64,000 bases of DNA from the NCBI GenBank assembly GCA_024529925.1, contig JAFEUB010001593.1, forward strand, positions 62,001 to 126,000, written 5' to 3'. The notes beneath the pieces were generated by a model. It was not told the DNA's origin. It saw only the letters and a list, made by a program, of their open reading frames with translations, and made no database searches. This DNA is from Ophthalmolycus amberensis. Lineage: Eukaryota; Chordata; Actinopteri; Perciformes; Zoarcidae. Position numbers and translations under genes: made by a program. Positions within the stretch are counted from its first letter, which is position 1; each line of letters begins with the position of its first letter. Positions 1 through 13,600 of the stretch are shown in pieces.

Positions 1-262
1 GTCCTTGGAAACCACGACCTCTTCTTGCTTGTCTTCTGCCTCTGCCTCCTCTGTAGAAACCTGAACCCCCTTGGTTCTGTTGTTGTTGCGGTGTGCCCAT
101 GGCCATGCTCTGGACAGCCTGGACCATGGTCAGTTGAGCCATGTGCAGCTGCTCTTCTTTGGTCTCAGTTTTCTTCTTTTTGTCAGCAGCGTCTTGTTTT
201 TCTGCATGATTGGCATGTCTGATGATTTCAGTAAGGCGGGCTTCTTCATAGCCAACACAACT
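1..262 (-). pseudogene. gag 3' portion beyond the in-frame stop
   Basis: This is the same reading frame as the gag above, open from just after the TGA at 263-265 to the window edge (about 87 codons). It is rich in Lys and Glu, then Gln, then Gly/Arg, as in nucleocapsids that bind RNA through basic Gly-Arg boxes instead of zinc knuckles. The ORFs on the + strand here (25-448) are shadows of it. Confidence 0.55.
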
Positions 263-1540
263 TCATTTTACTGCTGCAGAGATGGGTGGCAACAGTCCAT
301 CCAGGAAGCACTGTTTGAGGTGGCACTCCCAGTTGCCTGCTGCATCTTCTCTGTTTGCAGGTTCCTGAAGGCCGCTGTGCTCGTTGAAGACAACATGGAG
401 TCTGGCGTAGTAGTCTGCCACAATTTCACCAATCTTCTGGTTGCATGATGTTATTTTTGACATGTTGATTTTTTGCGGGAAAGCAAGTGTTAGAGCTGCA
501 ACCAGTGTAGTAATCATGTCTCTATATGCAGCATTGTCAGCGTGATCCCAGTTGGTTTGTTCCTGTCTGGCATTGCCTTGACAGGCTGTTCGAACCGTGG
601 AATAGTTGGTTGGGCCCAATTTCTTCATGAGGAGGCGTCTGAGTTCTCCTTCAGTGGGACTAAACTTGTGGCAGAATACAATGAGCTCATCACCAAACTT
701 TGTCCCCGATATTTGGGGTTTTGGCAGATGTGCCAGGGCGTCGATCATGTCTCTGTCAGTCCAGGGTCTATGGACCATCATTGCGCCATTCGGACCTGCT
801 ACTTGGACCATCGGGAATGAGAGTTCAAGTCTTTCCTGGTCGTAATCTGTTCTTGGTCCTCGTCCACTTCTGGTTTTATATGGGTGGTGGTAAGTACCTG
901 TCCCTGCCCCTCCAGTTGTCCCCAGGTCCTCATGTGACTTATCTGGGCTGCCTAGTTGGGACATGGTGTGTGCGGCCTGCTGCATGAAGTGGGCGACGGA
1001 GGAGATCGTGCTCGTGAGGCTGCTGGCAGGAGTGCTAGTTGGAGATGGGTTGAAGTCAGGCTGTCTTGGTGTGGGTGGGTCTGCCATGACTGTGGGTGGA
1101 CCTTGCTGTGTTGCTGGACCGGGTACTGGGGGAACATATGGTGTCGGTGGGGGAGGGCATGTGTCAAGATCAGGATCCACCCTGTGCAGTGAGGTATAGA
1201 GAGAAGATTTCTGAGAAGCTTTATCTGCTCCTTTCTCACTTGTATCTACTTTGGACATCTTTTTACACAATTTCTTTCTTTCCCTACTTTCAGCTTCATC
1301 CTTCCATATTTTCAAACTTATTTTGTGACTTTCTATCATTTCCAACTGTTTGACCTTTATTTTGTCTAATTCTGTCTGTAACTTTTGTATCTGATTTATG
1401 CTAAATGATCCTCCTTGAGGAAACCCACATATATCAACCCATTTATTCAGATGCTGACAACTGGCTTCACCATACTTGTTCATGAAAATTACGTTAGGCC
1501 CTTTAGGTGGAGGAACCTGGTTACTTCCCTGTGCACCCAT
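263..1540 (-). pseudogene. Endogenous retrovirus gag, broken copy
   Basis: A 425-codon open frame on the - strand starts with Met-Gly-Ala, a possible N-myristoylation start as in retroviral matrix proteins. A basic Lys/Glu-rich stretch follows at about residues 50-110, then a Pro/Thr-rich linker at about 120-200. A capsid-like region from about residue 235 has the order seen in gamma/epsilon-type capsids, including a VQVAGPNG stretch and a W-T-D-R-D helix start. The frame stops at TGA (263-265). The same frame then stays open to the window edge and encodes a Lys/Glu-rich and Gly/Arg-rich tail like a nucleocapsid, so the TGA looks like a nonsense change inside gag. No CCHC knuckle is visible. 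It lies antisense in a cblb intron. Pol would lie left of the window. A gypsy-type gag is the alternative; retroviral is favoured. Confidence 0.75.
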
Positions 1541-2096
1541 TTTGAGGCACAGTCAGTGTACACTTCTCTAAACACAGTCGTCACCGTGAGTCTTTAGATT
1601 CGTTTATGGCACAATCAAAGTCAAAGCCGTTACTTGACACATTTATCTACAGGGACTCTTTGTCCTGAGTCGTCGGATGGTTTGCCAGAACCTCCTTGAG
1701 GCCAACCGAAAGTCCTTCTCCATGGCCTCCCCGAACTCCTCCCATTATCCCTCCTCCCCGAACCTACACGTGTTGGTCAATTAGGAGTCCCATGCAAAAA
1801 TGGAAGCATATTGGCTGATGGGAATTGTCCCTATTATCTTATCATTTTATATTATCTTAATTATGATATGATTCAGTATGTTAACAAGTTGCTTATTTGT
1901 GACTCGTCAATGTTCGATCAGTTTAAACATTAATATAAAAAACACAGCTATTTGAGTGTTCTCGATACAATACCACAGGAAACTTGACATTCAAATTGAG
2001 TTATATTGCTTTAAACATTAATATTCGTTCTACATGTTTGGTTTTGCAGCTTGTGTGTGTGAACAATGCACTTCTGTCTTCTCTCTCTCTTAACAG
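1541..2096. other. ERV leader and cblb intron
   Basis: The left part (to about 1800) should be the untranslated leader of the retrovirus on the - strand. I could not find an LTR edge or a convincing primer-binding site, so the 5' end of the provirus may be truncated. The right part is AT-rich intron ending in a pyrimidine tract and an AG acceptor at 2095-2096. No gene is seen. Confidence 0.4.
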
Positions 2097-2234
2097 TTAC
2101 ATCTTCAGACTGAGTTGTACGCGGTTGGGCCAGTGGGCCATCGGCTATGTGACCAATGACAGCAACATACTGCAGACCATCCCCCACAACAAACCGCTGT
2201 TCCAGGCCCTCATTGATGGCTACAGGGAGGGCTT
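2097..2234 (+). CDS. cblb: cblb exon: SH2 portion of TKB domain
   Basis: The acceptor is a CT-rich tract plus AG before 2097. The first base completes a Ser codon, and then [18 protein letters not shown] is read, with the phosphotyrosine-binding Arg of the SH2 fold in FRLS. The donor is placed at GTACGT after 2234, splitting a Phe codon (TT|C). The later GTAACC four bases downstream would break the frame with the next exon. Confidence 0.93.
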
Positions 2235-5200
2235 GTACGTAACCTATTTAACGAATTTCCCCCTACGGATGAATAAAGTTGATATCTATCTCTCTATCAT
2301 ATACTCACACACACTCTCTTCCTCTCTAGTTCACTCTCTTTGTATATTGTTGTGCTAAACTCTACTCTGTTAATGTGCTGTATCCAATTGACCTGTGTCT
2401 CAATCAGTCACATCTGTTTAGCATGGTCTTCAAATGTCTCTCACCAGACCAGAGTGTGGTGTCTCTTGAAGGCTCTTTTCTGAAAGCCACTTCCTCGGTA
2501 AAACGTGTATTTTTTTTGTCTCCGGCAGAGAAGAGGCTGTCCCTGAGCCTCAAGTGGTTCTGCAAGGCCATCTGTTCCTATCATACCTGATAGTCTGACA
2601 GGGCCCCAGACAAATCAAACATGCTTTCCTCCATCTAGTGTGTAGCATTTCGCTTTCTCAGCCATCAATCGCAGCTGGCTGAGACTGTGTCGTCTTACAA
2701 GTCCACTGTAGAGGGAGGAGGGGGGGGGGGGGGGGGGGGGGTTGAAGCACCTCTGTTTTTGATCAAGCAGCAAGACGGCAGAAACTCTGGGGGAAGTTAA
2801 GTTCACATCAGTCGCTCTTTCAAATGTCAATCATTGTGTTTATAACCAGGCTTGTAAATGCTGAGTTCATTTTCAACCATGACTGTAATTTGTTAGGTTG
2901 AAGAACCTCTCGCAACTGTGGGAGAGACCGCATGTGATCCAGCCTCACCAAAAAGTCAGCCAGTTTCAATTATAAACAACAGTATTTAATACGACAGAAG
3001 CTAAAACATTTGCAAAGTGAAGTACATTATTTACAGAATATATAGAAATATGATCCGCGCAGAAAAGCACTCACCCGCGCCTCAACCTGAAAGCGTAACA
3101 ACCCACAAGATGAAATGAGAGCAAAGAGAGAGAGAGATCTTCCTCTGCCTTTGCTTACATAGTTCGAAAAACCCTCCCATAATGTCCGTCTTAGTTTCTA
3201 TTGGCTAAATCCAGCTGGCTCCTCCTTCTCGCATCAGACAGCCAGAAAGACTCTCGCGCGGGCGTGACGTATCCTTCGGCGTGTACCTGTAACTGCCTGT
3301 CTGAAAATCCCTGTCTGACCCTTGGCTATTCTTCACAGTTTAATACATTCAATTACTGTCTTTTATGGCTTAACACTTCTATGGTAAACATACTATATAA
3401 AGATAAGGATTTGCAACTCTTCACAAGTTTTACAAGTATAATTGGTACGTCCCAAGTGCTTGCTAACATTTTACTATACACCTCTAAGGTGCTACAAATT
3501 CTACTAAGAAACACTTCTAACTATAAAATCTAAAACACACCTCTAATTATAATTTCTTAAAGCACACTTCTAATTATGAATCTTAAAGCACACTTCTAAA
3601 CCTAAATTTCCTACAAATTGGAGAAGGGTTTCTGCTCAGTTCTGTAATAATTGCTGATTACTTTTGATTCCATGCATATTTTTTTTGTACATTTAAGACC
3701 GATCGTGATTTTGTTTTCTGTAACATCTAATCATAATTTATATTTTGTGTCAGTTAGAAGTGAGGATTAATGAATGTTTCTGGCAGCATTCAAAGTAAAA
3801 CTATTACTATTACTGCTTTTGGTTCTACTACTGCTCATTGTGAGTATTTGTGTTTCATCGGATTCAAGTTTAATTTGTTGTCACACAAGGTTGCACATTT
3901 CTGAGATATTTACACGTTTGCATGTGTAGAATATCTTGCTGTGTGTTTGTTACTCTTAGCTTAATTAAACCTTTTGTTTTTTTCATTCGCAGCTACTTGT
4001 TTCCTGATGGTCGCAGTTACAATCCTGACCTCACTGGTTTATGTGAGCCAACGCCTCATGATCACATCAAAGTGACACAAGTGGGTTTGTTTGTGTGTCT
4101 AAAAACATGCTCCATCTGGATAAGCAGAGCAATGTTCATGGTTCCCACTGGTCATGGAATTCCTTAGCCTCCCAAAGCCAGAATACATCATGTAAGCTTA
4201 GGCTCCCTTATGACATTTAAGTGTGGAAACTGTTTACTGAGACCTGCCTGAACTTCACCAAATATGTTGCAGACCAAAAAGAGAGACATGAAATGTTACA
4301 GGAACAGCATTATTAGACATTTCTGTAAATGTGCCAGTTCAGCCAGGTTGGCTAATTTCCCACTCTAGTTCCAGGGCAGATGTAGTGACAGCTACAAACA
4401 TGTAGCACATGAAATCCACCAATTCAGGAACAGCGTTACTTAGATCAAAACACACTTCTCAAAAACAAATTTAGCAATCGTCCAACTCCATTATTTTTTT
4501 TTTGTCTCAAGTGTTTTCAGAAAGGGATTTCTGTGCTCAGTGCGGCTTGAACTTGATGATATTTCCAGAAGTGCCATCACAGTTTAAAAATGACCAGTGA
4601 TAGCGAGTGGTGTGTTCATCCAATCAGTTGTAGTGTTGATGTTTCAGAGAAATCATTATGTGTTTTACTGTCCGCCTACTATTAATTATTAATGATGTCG
4701 GTCTTAAGCATATTTTTATAAGGCTGACAGGATGATAATGTGCAACGAGAAAATGTTCAGCTACGGTTGTGTGGCTGAGAATTTCTGATTTTGTGACATT
4801 TTGAGAAGTTTATTCCCAGCAGAGAGAGTCGGTGAACACGAGAGGATTTTAGATATGGATATATAAATTGTTTTCATATGATTTTTTTGCAGAGATTTTA
4901 CCTTAACTGAGTTGAAAATGAGACCATTCACCCCTTTTGACAGCAGTATTAGCCTCGACAATTTAAGGTCATAGAATTAAGGATTTAAAACTGAAAACAA
5001 TGACGTACAAACCAAACCGTGAGCCTGTTGAGCCGTTGCATCACGACTTAATGTGGTCAGCACTGGGGCATTATCACAATACACTTTGGGGGGTAAAGTA
5101 TCAATTATGTGTATATGGATTCTAGTTGTTGAGATTAGCCATGATAAGAGCTGGTTGAATTCTCTAAAAGCTAAGGAAATCTCCGTTAGCATAGGGAACA

Positions 5201-7566
5201 CTGGACCATCTGTTACCAAGGGAAAGGAGTTAATGCCTTCAACAATTCCTTGTGTCAGCAACATTTAAAGCGACGCGCCATTCGTCCGTTCACAAAACAA
5301 TCAACATGACCGACAACCAATTTGTTTCTGTTTTGTGACTGTTAGTCTACATTCCTTTTTTGATTTAAATTCCAACATGGGTAATGAAGTCAACGAAACA
5401 AATGACGTACACATGGTACACGTGCTGTTAGTTGTTCATCTTTGAAACATTGTAGTTTCACTACGGCAGATCCACGTCAATAACAGCCACCTTTGCATCA
5501 TTTTCGTAGCCTAGATAAGTGCTGTCGCATTCTCTCAGCGCAGCGGTTGTCTTTTGTTAAGTCCTAAGAAGAAGTACATTAAGCATTCATCATTTTAACT
5601 ATGTGGTCATAACAGCTTAACCTTTTGTGCAACACTATTTAAATCATCCAGGATATGTGTTTCAAAATGTCAGTTTAGTTGTTAGGTTTCTAAACATTTC
5701 TCCAGACCTCTGGAGGGTTGGGTCCGGTTCTTTATTAGTGATGGGAGTTCAACATTATGGCGTGGCATGGTGGGAAGCTTGCACTGTATGTATACTGTAT
5801 TTGTGTCTTTATGTTTTTGTGTATGTTCTCTTGTATAGTTTGATACGTGCATCACTTGATGACTAACAGCAGTTTTCTCTGCCTGAACAGGAGCAGTATG
5901 AGCTGTACTGTGAGATGGGCTCCACCTTCCAGCTTTGCAAGATTTGTGCTGAGAACGACAAAGACGTCAAGATTGAACCCTGCGGTCACCTTATGTGTAC
6001 TTCCTGTCTAACGGCCTGGCAGGTATTGTAATGAACCATACTGCATAAACTCATTTCGAGATCTAATCTTTGAACATATAGGTGCATGGGGGCACAGGTG
6101 TGGTTGTTTGCAAATATTAAAGATGGTTCTTAATATCGATCAAATTTTAATCCATGAAATCATCAATAGATATTGGTAATAACGGGTCACCAAAATGATG
6201 TAGGTGATGTAGCCCAAAAAGGCATTCAAATGCACCAAAAGTAAGCTCAGCTGCTATTTTGAGTGATGAGTCCCAACAGTGGCTTTGGCCATTACACATG
6301 CATGTGGGATATTGTAGGTTCATGCCAGTCTCTGTACATCCTGATCATCACATCCTCTCTTTGCAATATTCTGTCCATGAAAACCTCACATGTAAGATGT
6401 TTTTTCTGCTAACTGTTTTTTAAAATTATTTACAAGTAGGAATGAATCTGGTTTTACAATTAATAAAAAATATAAATGAGAAAAGACAAATGAATAATAG
6501 AAGCAGCTTTCAGCCTCCAGTGCAAGTTACATGGTAAAAAGAAAAGAACTCCCTCCGTCCCTCACTTCCTCGCTGTGTCTTTGCTTCTGTCCTAATCAAA
6601 CAGTCAGTAGCGGATGTGAAAACTGAGCGTGTGCACACAGTATATTCCAGTAATTCTACATGTGTTTTTCTACTTCTGGTGGAGTGCTATTTTTTGTGAC
6701 TTGTGCATCCCAGAGCACACTGTCCGGCACTGATGATGTGCTCATTGTACTCAGAAGCTGTGCCAGCAAAGTGTGTTTATAATTACCTTCCCCTGATGAG
6801 TCATTGGCATGGAGTCCAGAGACTCTATCCTCCATGGAAGATGATTCATAGGACAATGAGTCACGGTTTTATACATTCTTCAGTCAGTCAGTGCTATAAT
6901 AGTTTCCATTTATCATGAGCCTTTAGTTTGCATTGTGTTAGTCAGAGGAGTTGATGTAAAAATGATGAAACACATTCCATACCATTCAAACATGTTCAAA
7001 TGCATTGCACTTTATGTTTTGCTTACCAAACTGTGTCTTTTGATGCAAATGTGATAAGTCACTCCGGTAGCTTCTGTGATAAAGCAGTCAGGCTGTGCTG
7101 AAGTCACAGGAAGTCACACTCAGTGGTATTTTCGTAGATGTTTTGCTAATCTTCTAAAAAACAACAAACCTAAAACTCAAATTATACCAAAACTTTCAAT
7201 CAAATGTTTTTGGTCACAATTATCACAAGAGTCCCTACAGGGGCTGCCAAGCATTAACTAAATGGAGATATATGGTCCACAGAATTGACGTTAAAGGTCT
7301 TAAAAAACTCTGATTTAAGTGTTTGAGCTTTTGGAGCACACACACACACACTAGTGTTTGGCTTACTGCTCTGTTCTTTACTCTGAACATAGCTGTAGGT
7401 TTAGTAAATGAACACAGTCTTTCCAGAGTTCAGTCCTGTACTCTGTAAACCGTGGGACTTGGCAGCACCCGCATTACCAGTGTTTGTTCGTCATACTTCC
7501 TGTTATGACAACTCAAGTGACCCCGACCCCTCCACAACCTCAGTCAGTGATTGAGTGACGTCTGCC

Positions 7567-7600
<34 letters not shown>

Positions 7601-10600
7601 TCAAGAATGAAGTATTTTCCTACCCATTGATGACATAATGAGTCATAGAGAGAGGGAACCCTGCTACCCAATGGCAGTGAGTAACCCAGCACTGGTCAGT
7701 TCAGGTCATTGACTCAGTGGTGGTTCCCTATCTTTCCTCTCACTCTGTATATTAGTCAGCTGGGGTGGATCAGAAATACTCTCTTCACTCACAGCTGGCT
7801 GATGATCTATGTAATTCCACATCCTGTTTGTTTTTGATCTCTGCACAGTGTGAGAGGGTTCCCTTGTTCTAGCCATTGGCCATACGTCTGAATTCAACAC
7901 TGTCCTGATGCAAATAGAGGCAGAATGTTTGGCTTTGAACCTTGAAATCTTTTCATATTTGGTGACTTTCTGGTAAACATCTAGACATATGAGCAAACTT
8001 AACCCAACCTAAATGCTGCTCTAATCAATATCTTCATTTTAACAATGGATTAAATGACCATGTAAAAAACAAGAACAATCTTAAGTCTGTCTTATCTGCC
8101 AAAATAAGCAGCAGATGTTTGTTTCAACAAATTTGACTATTCACATTAAATCTGCAAATGGAGACCACATTGTATTGGTGGTAAACATGTCAAAATGTAC
8201 AAATACAATGAACAGTAGCCTCCTTTGTTGCCCACAGATGAAGTTCCCAGACTCCCTTAAAAAGAGCAGTTTTTCGAGTAAGGCTGTCTACATCAAATTT
8301 GTAATATTTTGTGCTGACTTGTAATTTCTTGTAATATAAAACCCAGTGAGCCACGGTCACCCATTATTTCACTCAATTCGGTTGAATAACACATCTCTGG
8401 ATGCTTTCCTGGACAGAATAGAAGGTTTAATCACTACCTCAAGGTGTGTTTCTCCAGCCGTCTCAGTTGCTCACTCTCTAAATTTGAACAGTAACCTATA
8501 TTTTATGATACCCAATGCATACAAACAATATGTATCAGTGTTGTACAAGAAGCTTCAGCTCTGCTGAGCGTTTTAGTATCTATGAGCTCATTGTTTTGGT
8601 TTTAAGGCTCACAACTTCTGTTCACTATTTAGTATTTAGCAGCTAAGGAGCCAAATATTAGAGAGTGGACATGATGGAGACCAAAACAGAACTAAAAAGA
8701 GAATTCATATTGGACTGTTGCTAGGTGAATCCATGACTCTAAGTGAATGTTGTCATTGCTCACACTGTCTACTGGGTTGATAAATAGGCAACTGTTAGGG
8801 AACACATTCAAAATATTAACTTAATTAATATTAACTTTATGAAGTGATGATCGGACAATGTTGACAGCTTGTCTTCAAAGCAAAAAACCAATGCAGGTTT
8901 AAGTGTTTAGACATCAAAATGACATGATAGTAGGCCACTACAGTATATTTGAACATGTTAGTATAGTTCATTTGAAATAATTTGTCAACTTGACATCTAA
9001 AAGTATTCATTGTTTAACTAGTTTAGCCCAGTTTTATACTTGACATCTGGACATGTGCAAGTTGCTAAATCAAGGGTGAGTATATCAACACCCTGTTCAA
9101 CAAAAGGAAAGTATTCTATCTATCGCAGAGCACCATGGATGGTGCTGGATGGTTTCCCCTTCACCATGAAAGAAGTTCAGGAGCAGTTTGTTTTAGGTTG
9201 TCTCTTCAATTGAGTCTGTAGCTAAACAGTATGGTTTTCTTCAGTGTTTATGACCATCATATAATCTCCTCCCCTGTCTGAGTTCCCTTCCTTTTAACCT
9301 CCCACTCCTTCCCTTCTCCACCCACTCTAATTAGGATTCAATTTCAAACATGCCTTGAGTGCGTCACGTGCCAAGTCCCCAACCATATGGCCACCACAAA
9401 CGCAGCTTTGTTCTCTGTAAATATTGTCTGCCTTTGATTGTAGCCCCTGAGGGAGTGGAGTGAGATACACTAAAAGCCAAAACCTCTATTATCCTCTTAT
9501 TTATGACCCCTGTTTGACAGGAGCTGCCATGTGGAATATGTACATGTGGCCAATGAATGTTGTAAAGTTGCAAAACAGTTTTCCCTGGAGAGGATCTACA
9601 CAAACATGTGTCCAGTGTCTGGGGAAATGAGAGTATGATACAAGGCACTAGTGCAGCGCATAACCTGAACCATGCGTATCCCAGCTGTGTACAGGAACCT
9701 CCTTCCTGCTCGACGGCCCAAGTGATTCCTCATGTTCTACGTTTATGGGGTCTATGGGGTTACCAATGTCACGCCACACCCTTGTCTGTGTGTGTTTTCT
9801 GGACATATCCTGTTTCATGCAAACTCTTTCCCTTATCTGTTGCAGGAATCGGATGGTCAGGGTTGTCCGTTCTGTCGTTGTGAGATCAAAGGCACAGAGC
9901 CCATCATTGTGGATCCCTTTGACCCGCGCAATGAGGGTAACAGGTGCTTTTTCCTGGACCAGCACAGCTGCCCCTTGCTGGAGCTGGATGATGAGGAAGA
10001 CCGAGAGGACTGCCTCGTCATGAATGGACTGGCCAACATCAGGAAGGTAAAGACTTGATCTATTGATGGGTAGGTTTTTTTAATACAGGAAAAAGTCCAG
10101 GGCCATATTTCAATCAGGAGAGACAAGTCGGATGAAGAAAAGATAATAGTTTATTATTAACAGATGATATATGATGATGAAGTCTTGACTGAGTCTGTGG
10201 TGCTTGGACTCTACAGGGAGGTTTGTGATGGAGGGGCGTCTGCTCTGAGCAGCAGCAAGATAGATCCTGCCGTGGAGTCCAGACACTGGTGGTGGTTCTG
10301 ATGATAGAATGAGTTGATAAGATAAGATAAGATAAGATAAGATAATCCTTTATTAGTCCCTCAGTGGGGAAATTACAGGATTACAGCAGCATTGCTCACA
10401 AGTAATAAATGAAAGATAAAAATCAAGTAATATAATAAACTAAACAGTAGAACAGTAATAAAATAAGACAGTAAGAAGAGTATTAGATATACTAAATAAA
10501 AATATGCCAGTATATACAGAATATACAGAATATACAGGCGGATCAGGTAAATACTTAAACGTATTGGATATTGCACGGATTAGATGAGATATTGCACCAG

Positions 10601-13600
10601 GTGAATGAATTAAAGTGTTCAGTGTGTGCAAAGTGTTCGTGTTCAAGTGTTCAAGTGTTAGTTGTCCACCGAGAGCAGTTTGTTGTGCAGCCTGACAGCA
10701 GCGGGGAGAAAGGACTTGCGGTACCTCTCCCTCAGACACCGGGGGTGAATCAGCCGGTGACTGAAGGAGCTGTGCAGAGCTGCCAGAGTGTCCCGCATGG
10801 GGTGGGAGGCGTGGCTCATCAGGGATGAGAGCTTCGCCATCATCCTCCTGTCTCCCACCACCTCCACAGTATCCAGTGGACATCCCAGCACGCTGCTGGC
10901 CTTCCTCACCAGTTTGTCCAGTCTCCTCCTGTCAGCTGCCGCGATGCTGCTGTTCCAGAAGACCACTCCATAGAAGATGGCTGATGCCACCACGGAGTCG
11001 AAGAAGGTCTTCAGGAGTGCTCCCTGCACCCCAAAAGACCTCAGTCTCCTCAGCAGAAAGAGTCTGCTCTGTCCTTTTTTATAGAGAGCGTGAGCGTGGT
11101 CAGTCCAGTCCAGTTTATTGTTCAAGTGAACACCCAGGTACTTATACGACTTCACGACCTCAATGTCCAGTCCCTGGATGCTCACCGGTGTCGGAGGAGG
11201 GCGTTTGCCCCGGCGGAAGTCCACCACCAGCTCCTTGGTCTTGCTGGAGTTGATGTGGAGGCGGTTCCGCTGGCACCATCCTAAAAAGTCTTGGTTTAGT
11301 TCCCTGTATTCTCTGTCATCATCGGCGGAGATGAGGCCGACAATTGCAGAGTCGTCAGAGAACTTTTGCAGGTGGCAGTTTGCAGAGTTATGTTTGAAGT
11401 CCGAGGTGTAAATGGAGAAGAGGAATGGAGCCAGAACGGTTCCCTGTGGGGCCCCTGTGCTGCAGGACACCCGATCTGACTCACACTCCCGTATCCGCAC
11501 ATACTGTGGACGGTTGGTGAGGTAGTCCAGGATCCATGCAGTGAGGTGGTGGTCCACCCCGGTCTGCTCCAGCAAAGCGAAAAGAAGTAACAAAAGTAAC
11601 ATAATATAAGAAAGCTAAGTAGTGAGCGGGAGCTACTGTAAAGAGCAGCCACTCGTGCGGCGCCGGAAGAAGCCTTTGATGAATGAGTTGATGAATCTGA
11701 TGACGATTGGGTGGAGATGGGGAGGTGGAGGGGTGTGTAACAGCAGCATGAACGTACTGAAGGTAGAGAGACAATCGTATTTAAAGAGACAGCAGCAAGA
11801 TGATTGGCTAACCATGTCATTGTTTCATTGTGCTATTGGATAGAAGAGACCAGCTGATCTAAACAGCTGATATCATGATTGACGGCCTCGAACATTGACA
11901 GCAGGGAAATAATGAGTGTGATTGAAAGATGTATGAGAAATGAACTACGGGCTTAGGCATGCAAGAGTGTAGTCTTCCTGACTGAACGTATGCTAGAGCT
12001 TCATTTGTCAAACTTCTAAGAATTACACTTAATATGGGTAAAGAGTACTTCACTGACTGAATAAGACACAAGGATTGACCCTACATGTACATCTGCCCCG
12101 TTGTCCATTATTTTCTTAATCCTGATGTTTAATTCATTGATATGCTATTCTGCAAAAACATGTGATTTTAAGGGATAAAAAGTACATTTTATTTGTGTGA
12201 AATCTTTAATATCTCTGGTATAAATTCAAACTTGAAATAAATTCCCCTCTAATATATTAACGATATATAACAGTATGGATTAGATAACAGGATGTTTGGA
12301 ACAATGAGCAATTTCTGGTAGACGAGCTCCACTAGAGAAAAATATAAGGGGAATTTAGAAACACATGAAAAGTGATACCAAACAAAATCAGCGCCATCTT
12401 TATTTTAGTTGTTTGCACTTCTGATGAATGCAAAAATTAAAATGTGGTAGCTTCCTATAAAATGTTAAAATCAAATAGATCTGCAAAAACTATATATTAC
12501 ATATCAGCTAACTCATCAGTCATGATGACCAATGATTTTGTACAGTCAGTCCAGAACATGTATTATATGGTGTGCTCTCATCTCTGTTTCTGTACTGAAG
12601 TCATCTTGGTCTGCTCTTATTTAAGACACCTTTAATTTAAGAGCATTGGTCTTAAGGATTTGATCAAATACTTTTCTTCTTAATTTTTTGTAAAAGTGAA
12701 AGATTTCTACTTTTGGAATTTTACTTTTAGCAGTTGGACAAATACCAACAGCTCTTACAAAGCTTCAAAAAAACAGCTGGTCCTAAATGACTAAACACAT
12801 GCTTAAGTACAGTATATGTAAAACATGTACTTTTTCTTTCAGCACTGTGCAGAGCGTCAGAACTCGCCCATGGTGTCTCCCAGCTCTTCACCTGTCAACC
12901 AACACAGAAAGGTCCACGGAGGAGACCTCAGCCACTGTGTCCAGCACCTCGGCCTTCCCCCTGTCCCGCCACGACTCGACCTCATTCAGAAGGGCGCCAT
13001 CCGCTCCCCATCCGCCAGTCCCACCGTCTCCCCGAAGGTCAGTCACAGCATTCGCCAGATCCAGAGAAAAATGATTTACTACTATTTTCTTGCTGATAAT
13101 CACTTAAGTTATAACTAAAGTCATGAAAATTTAGAAAGTGCTTCACAGTATGGTTTGAACACAGGACACAAACACAGTTGTAAGTCAAAGGAAGAAACAA
13201 CCCAACATTTGATATATCATTATTTATTTATTTTATTACCAAGACATCATGTTATGTGACAATTGGTATTCTGTGTAGCTGGTCGTAGCTGGTAGAGGTG
13301 GAAATGGTTTGTTCAAGGCCAAAAGTTAAAGTTACAGTTTTATAGCTCACTCTCTAGCGTGCCATGAAGACATGTGACCATACCCAATACCAACATCTTT
13401 GAATGAATAGCTTATCTTCATACTGTGGAATTGAACATTGGCAAATTGTTCTGTGTGCATATATTTTATTTTTGGTGAATAGTGTTTTTTCGGCCCTCAT
13501 CTTGGTGTGATAGATTATTTTATGAGCATTTAAAAGCAGGATTAAGGATCTTTTGAGCAATGACTGCACTTGTTCAACACTGAATGACAATTCTTTGGTT

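Noticed and set aside
4977..5264. 95-codon - strand ORF in a cblb intron
   Set aside because: No domain recognised, with a shadow ORF on the other strand; probably repeat-derived or chance.
10825..11253. 142-codon + strand ORF
   Set aside because: Antisense of the LINE reverse transcriptase at 10658-11602.
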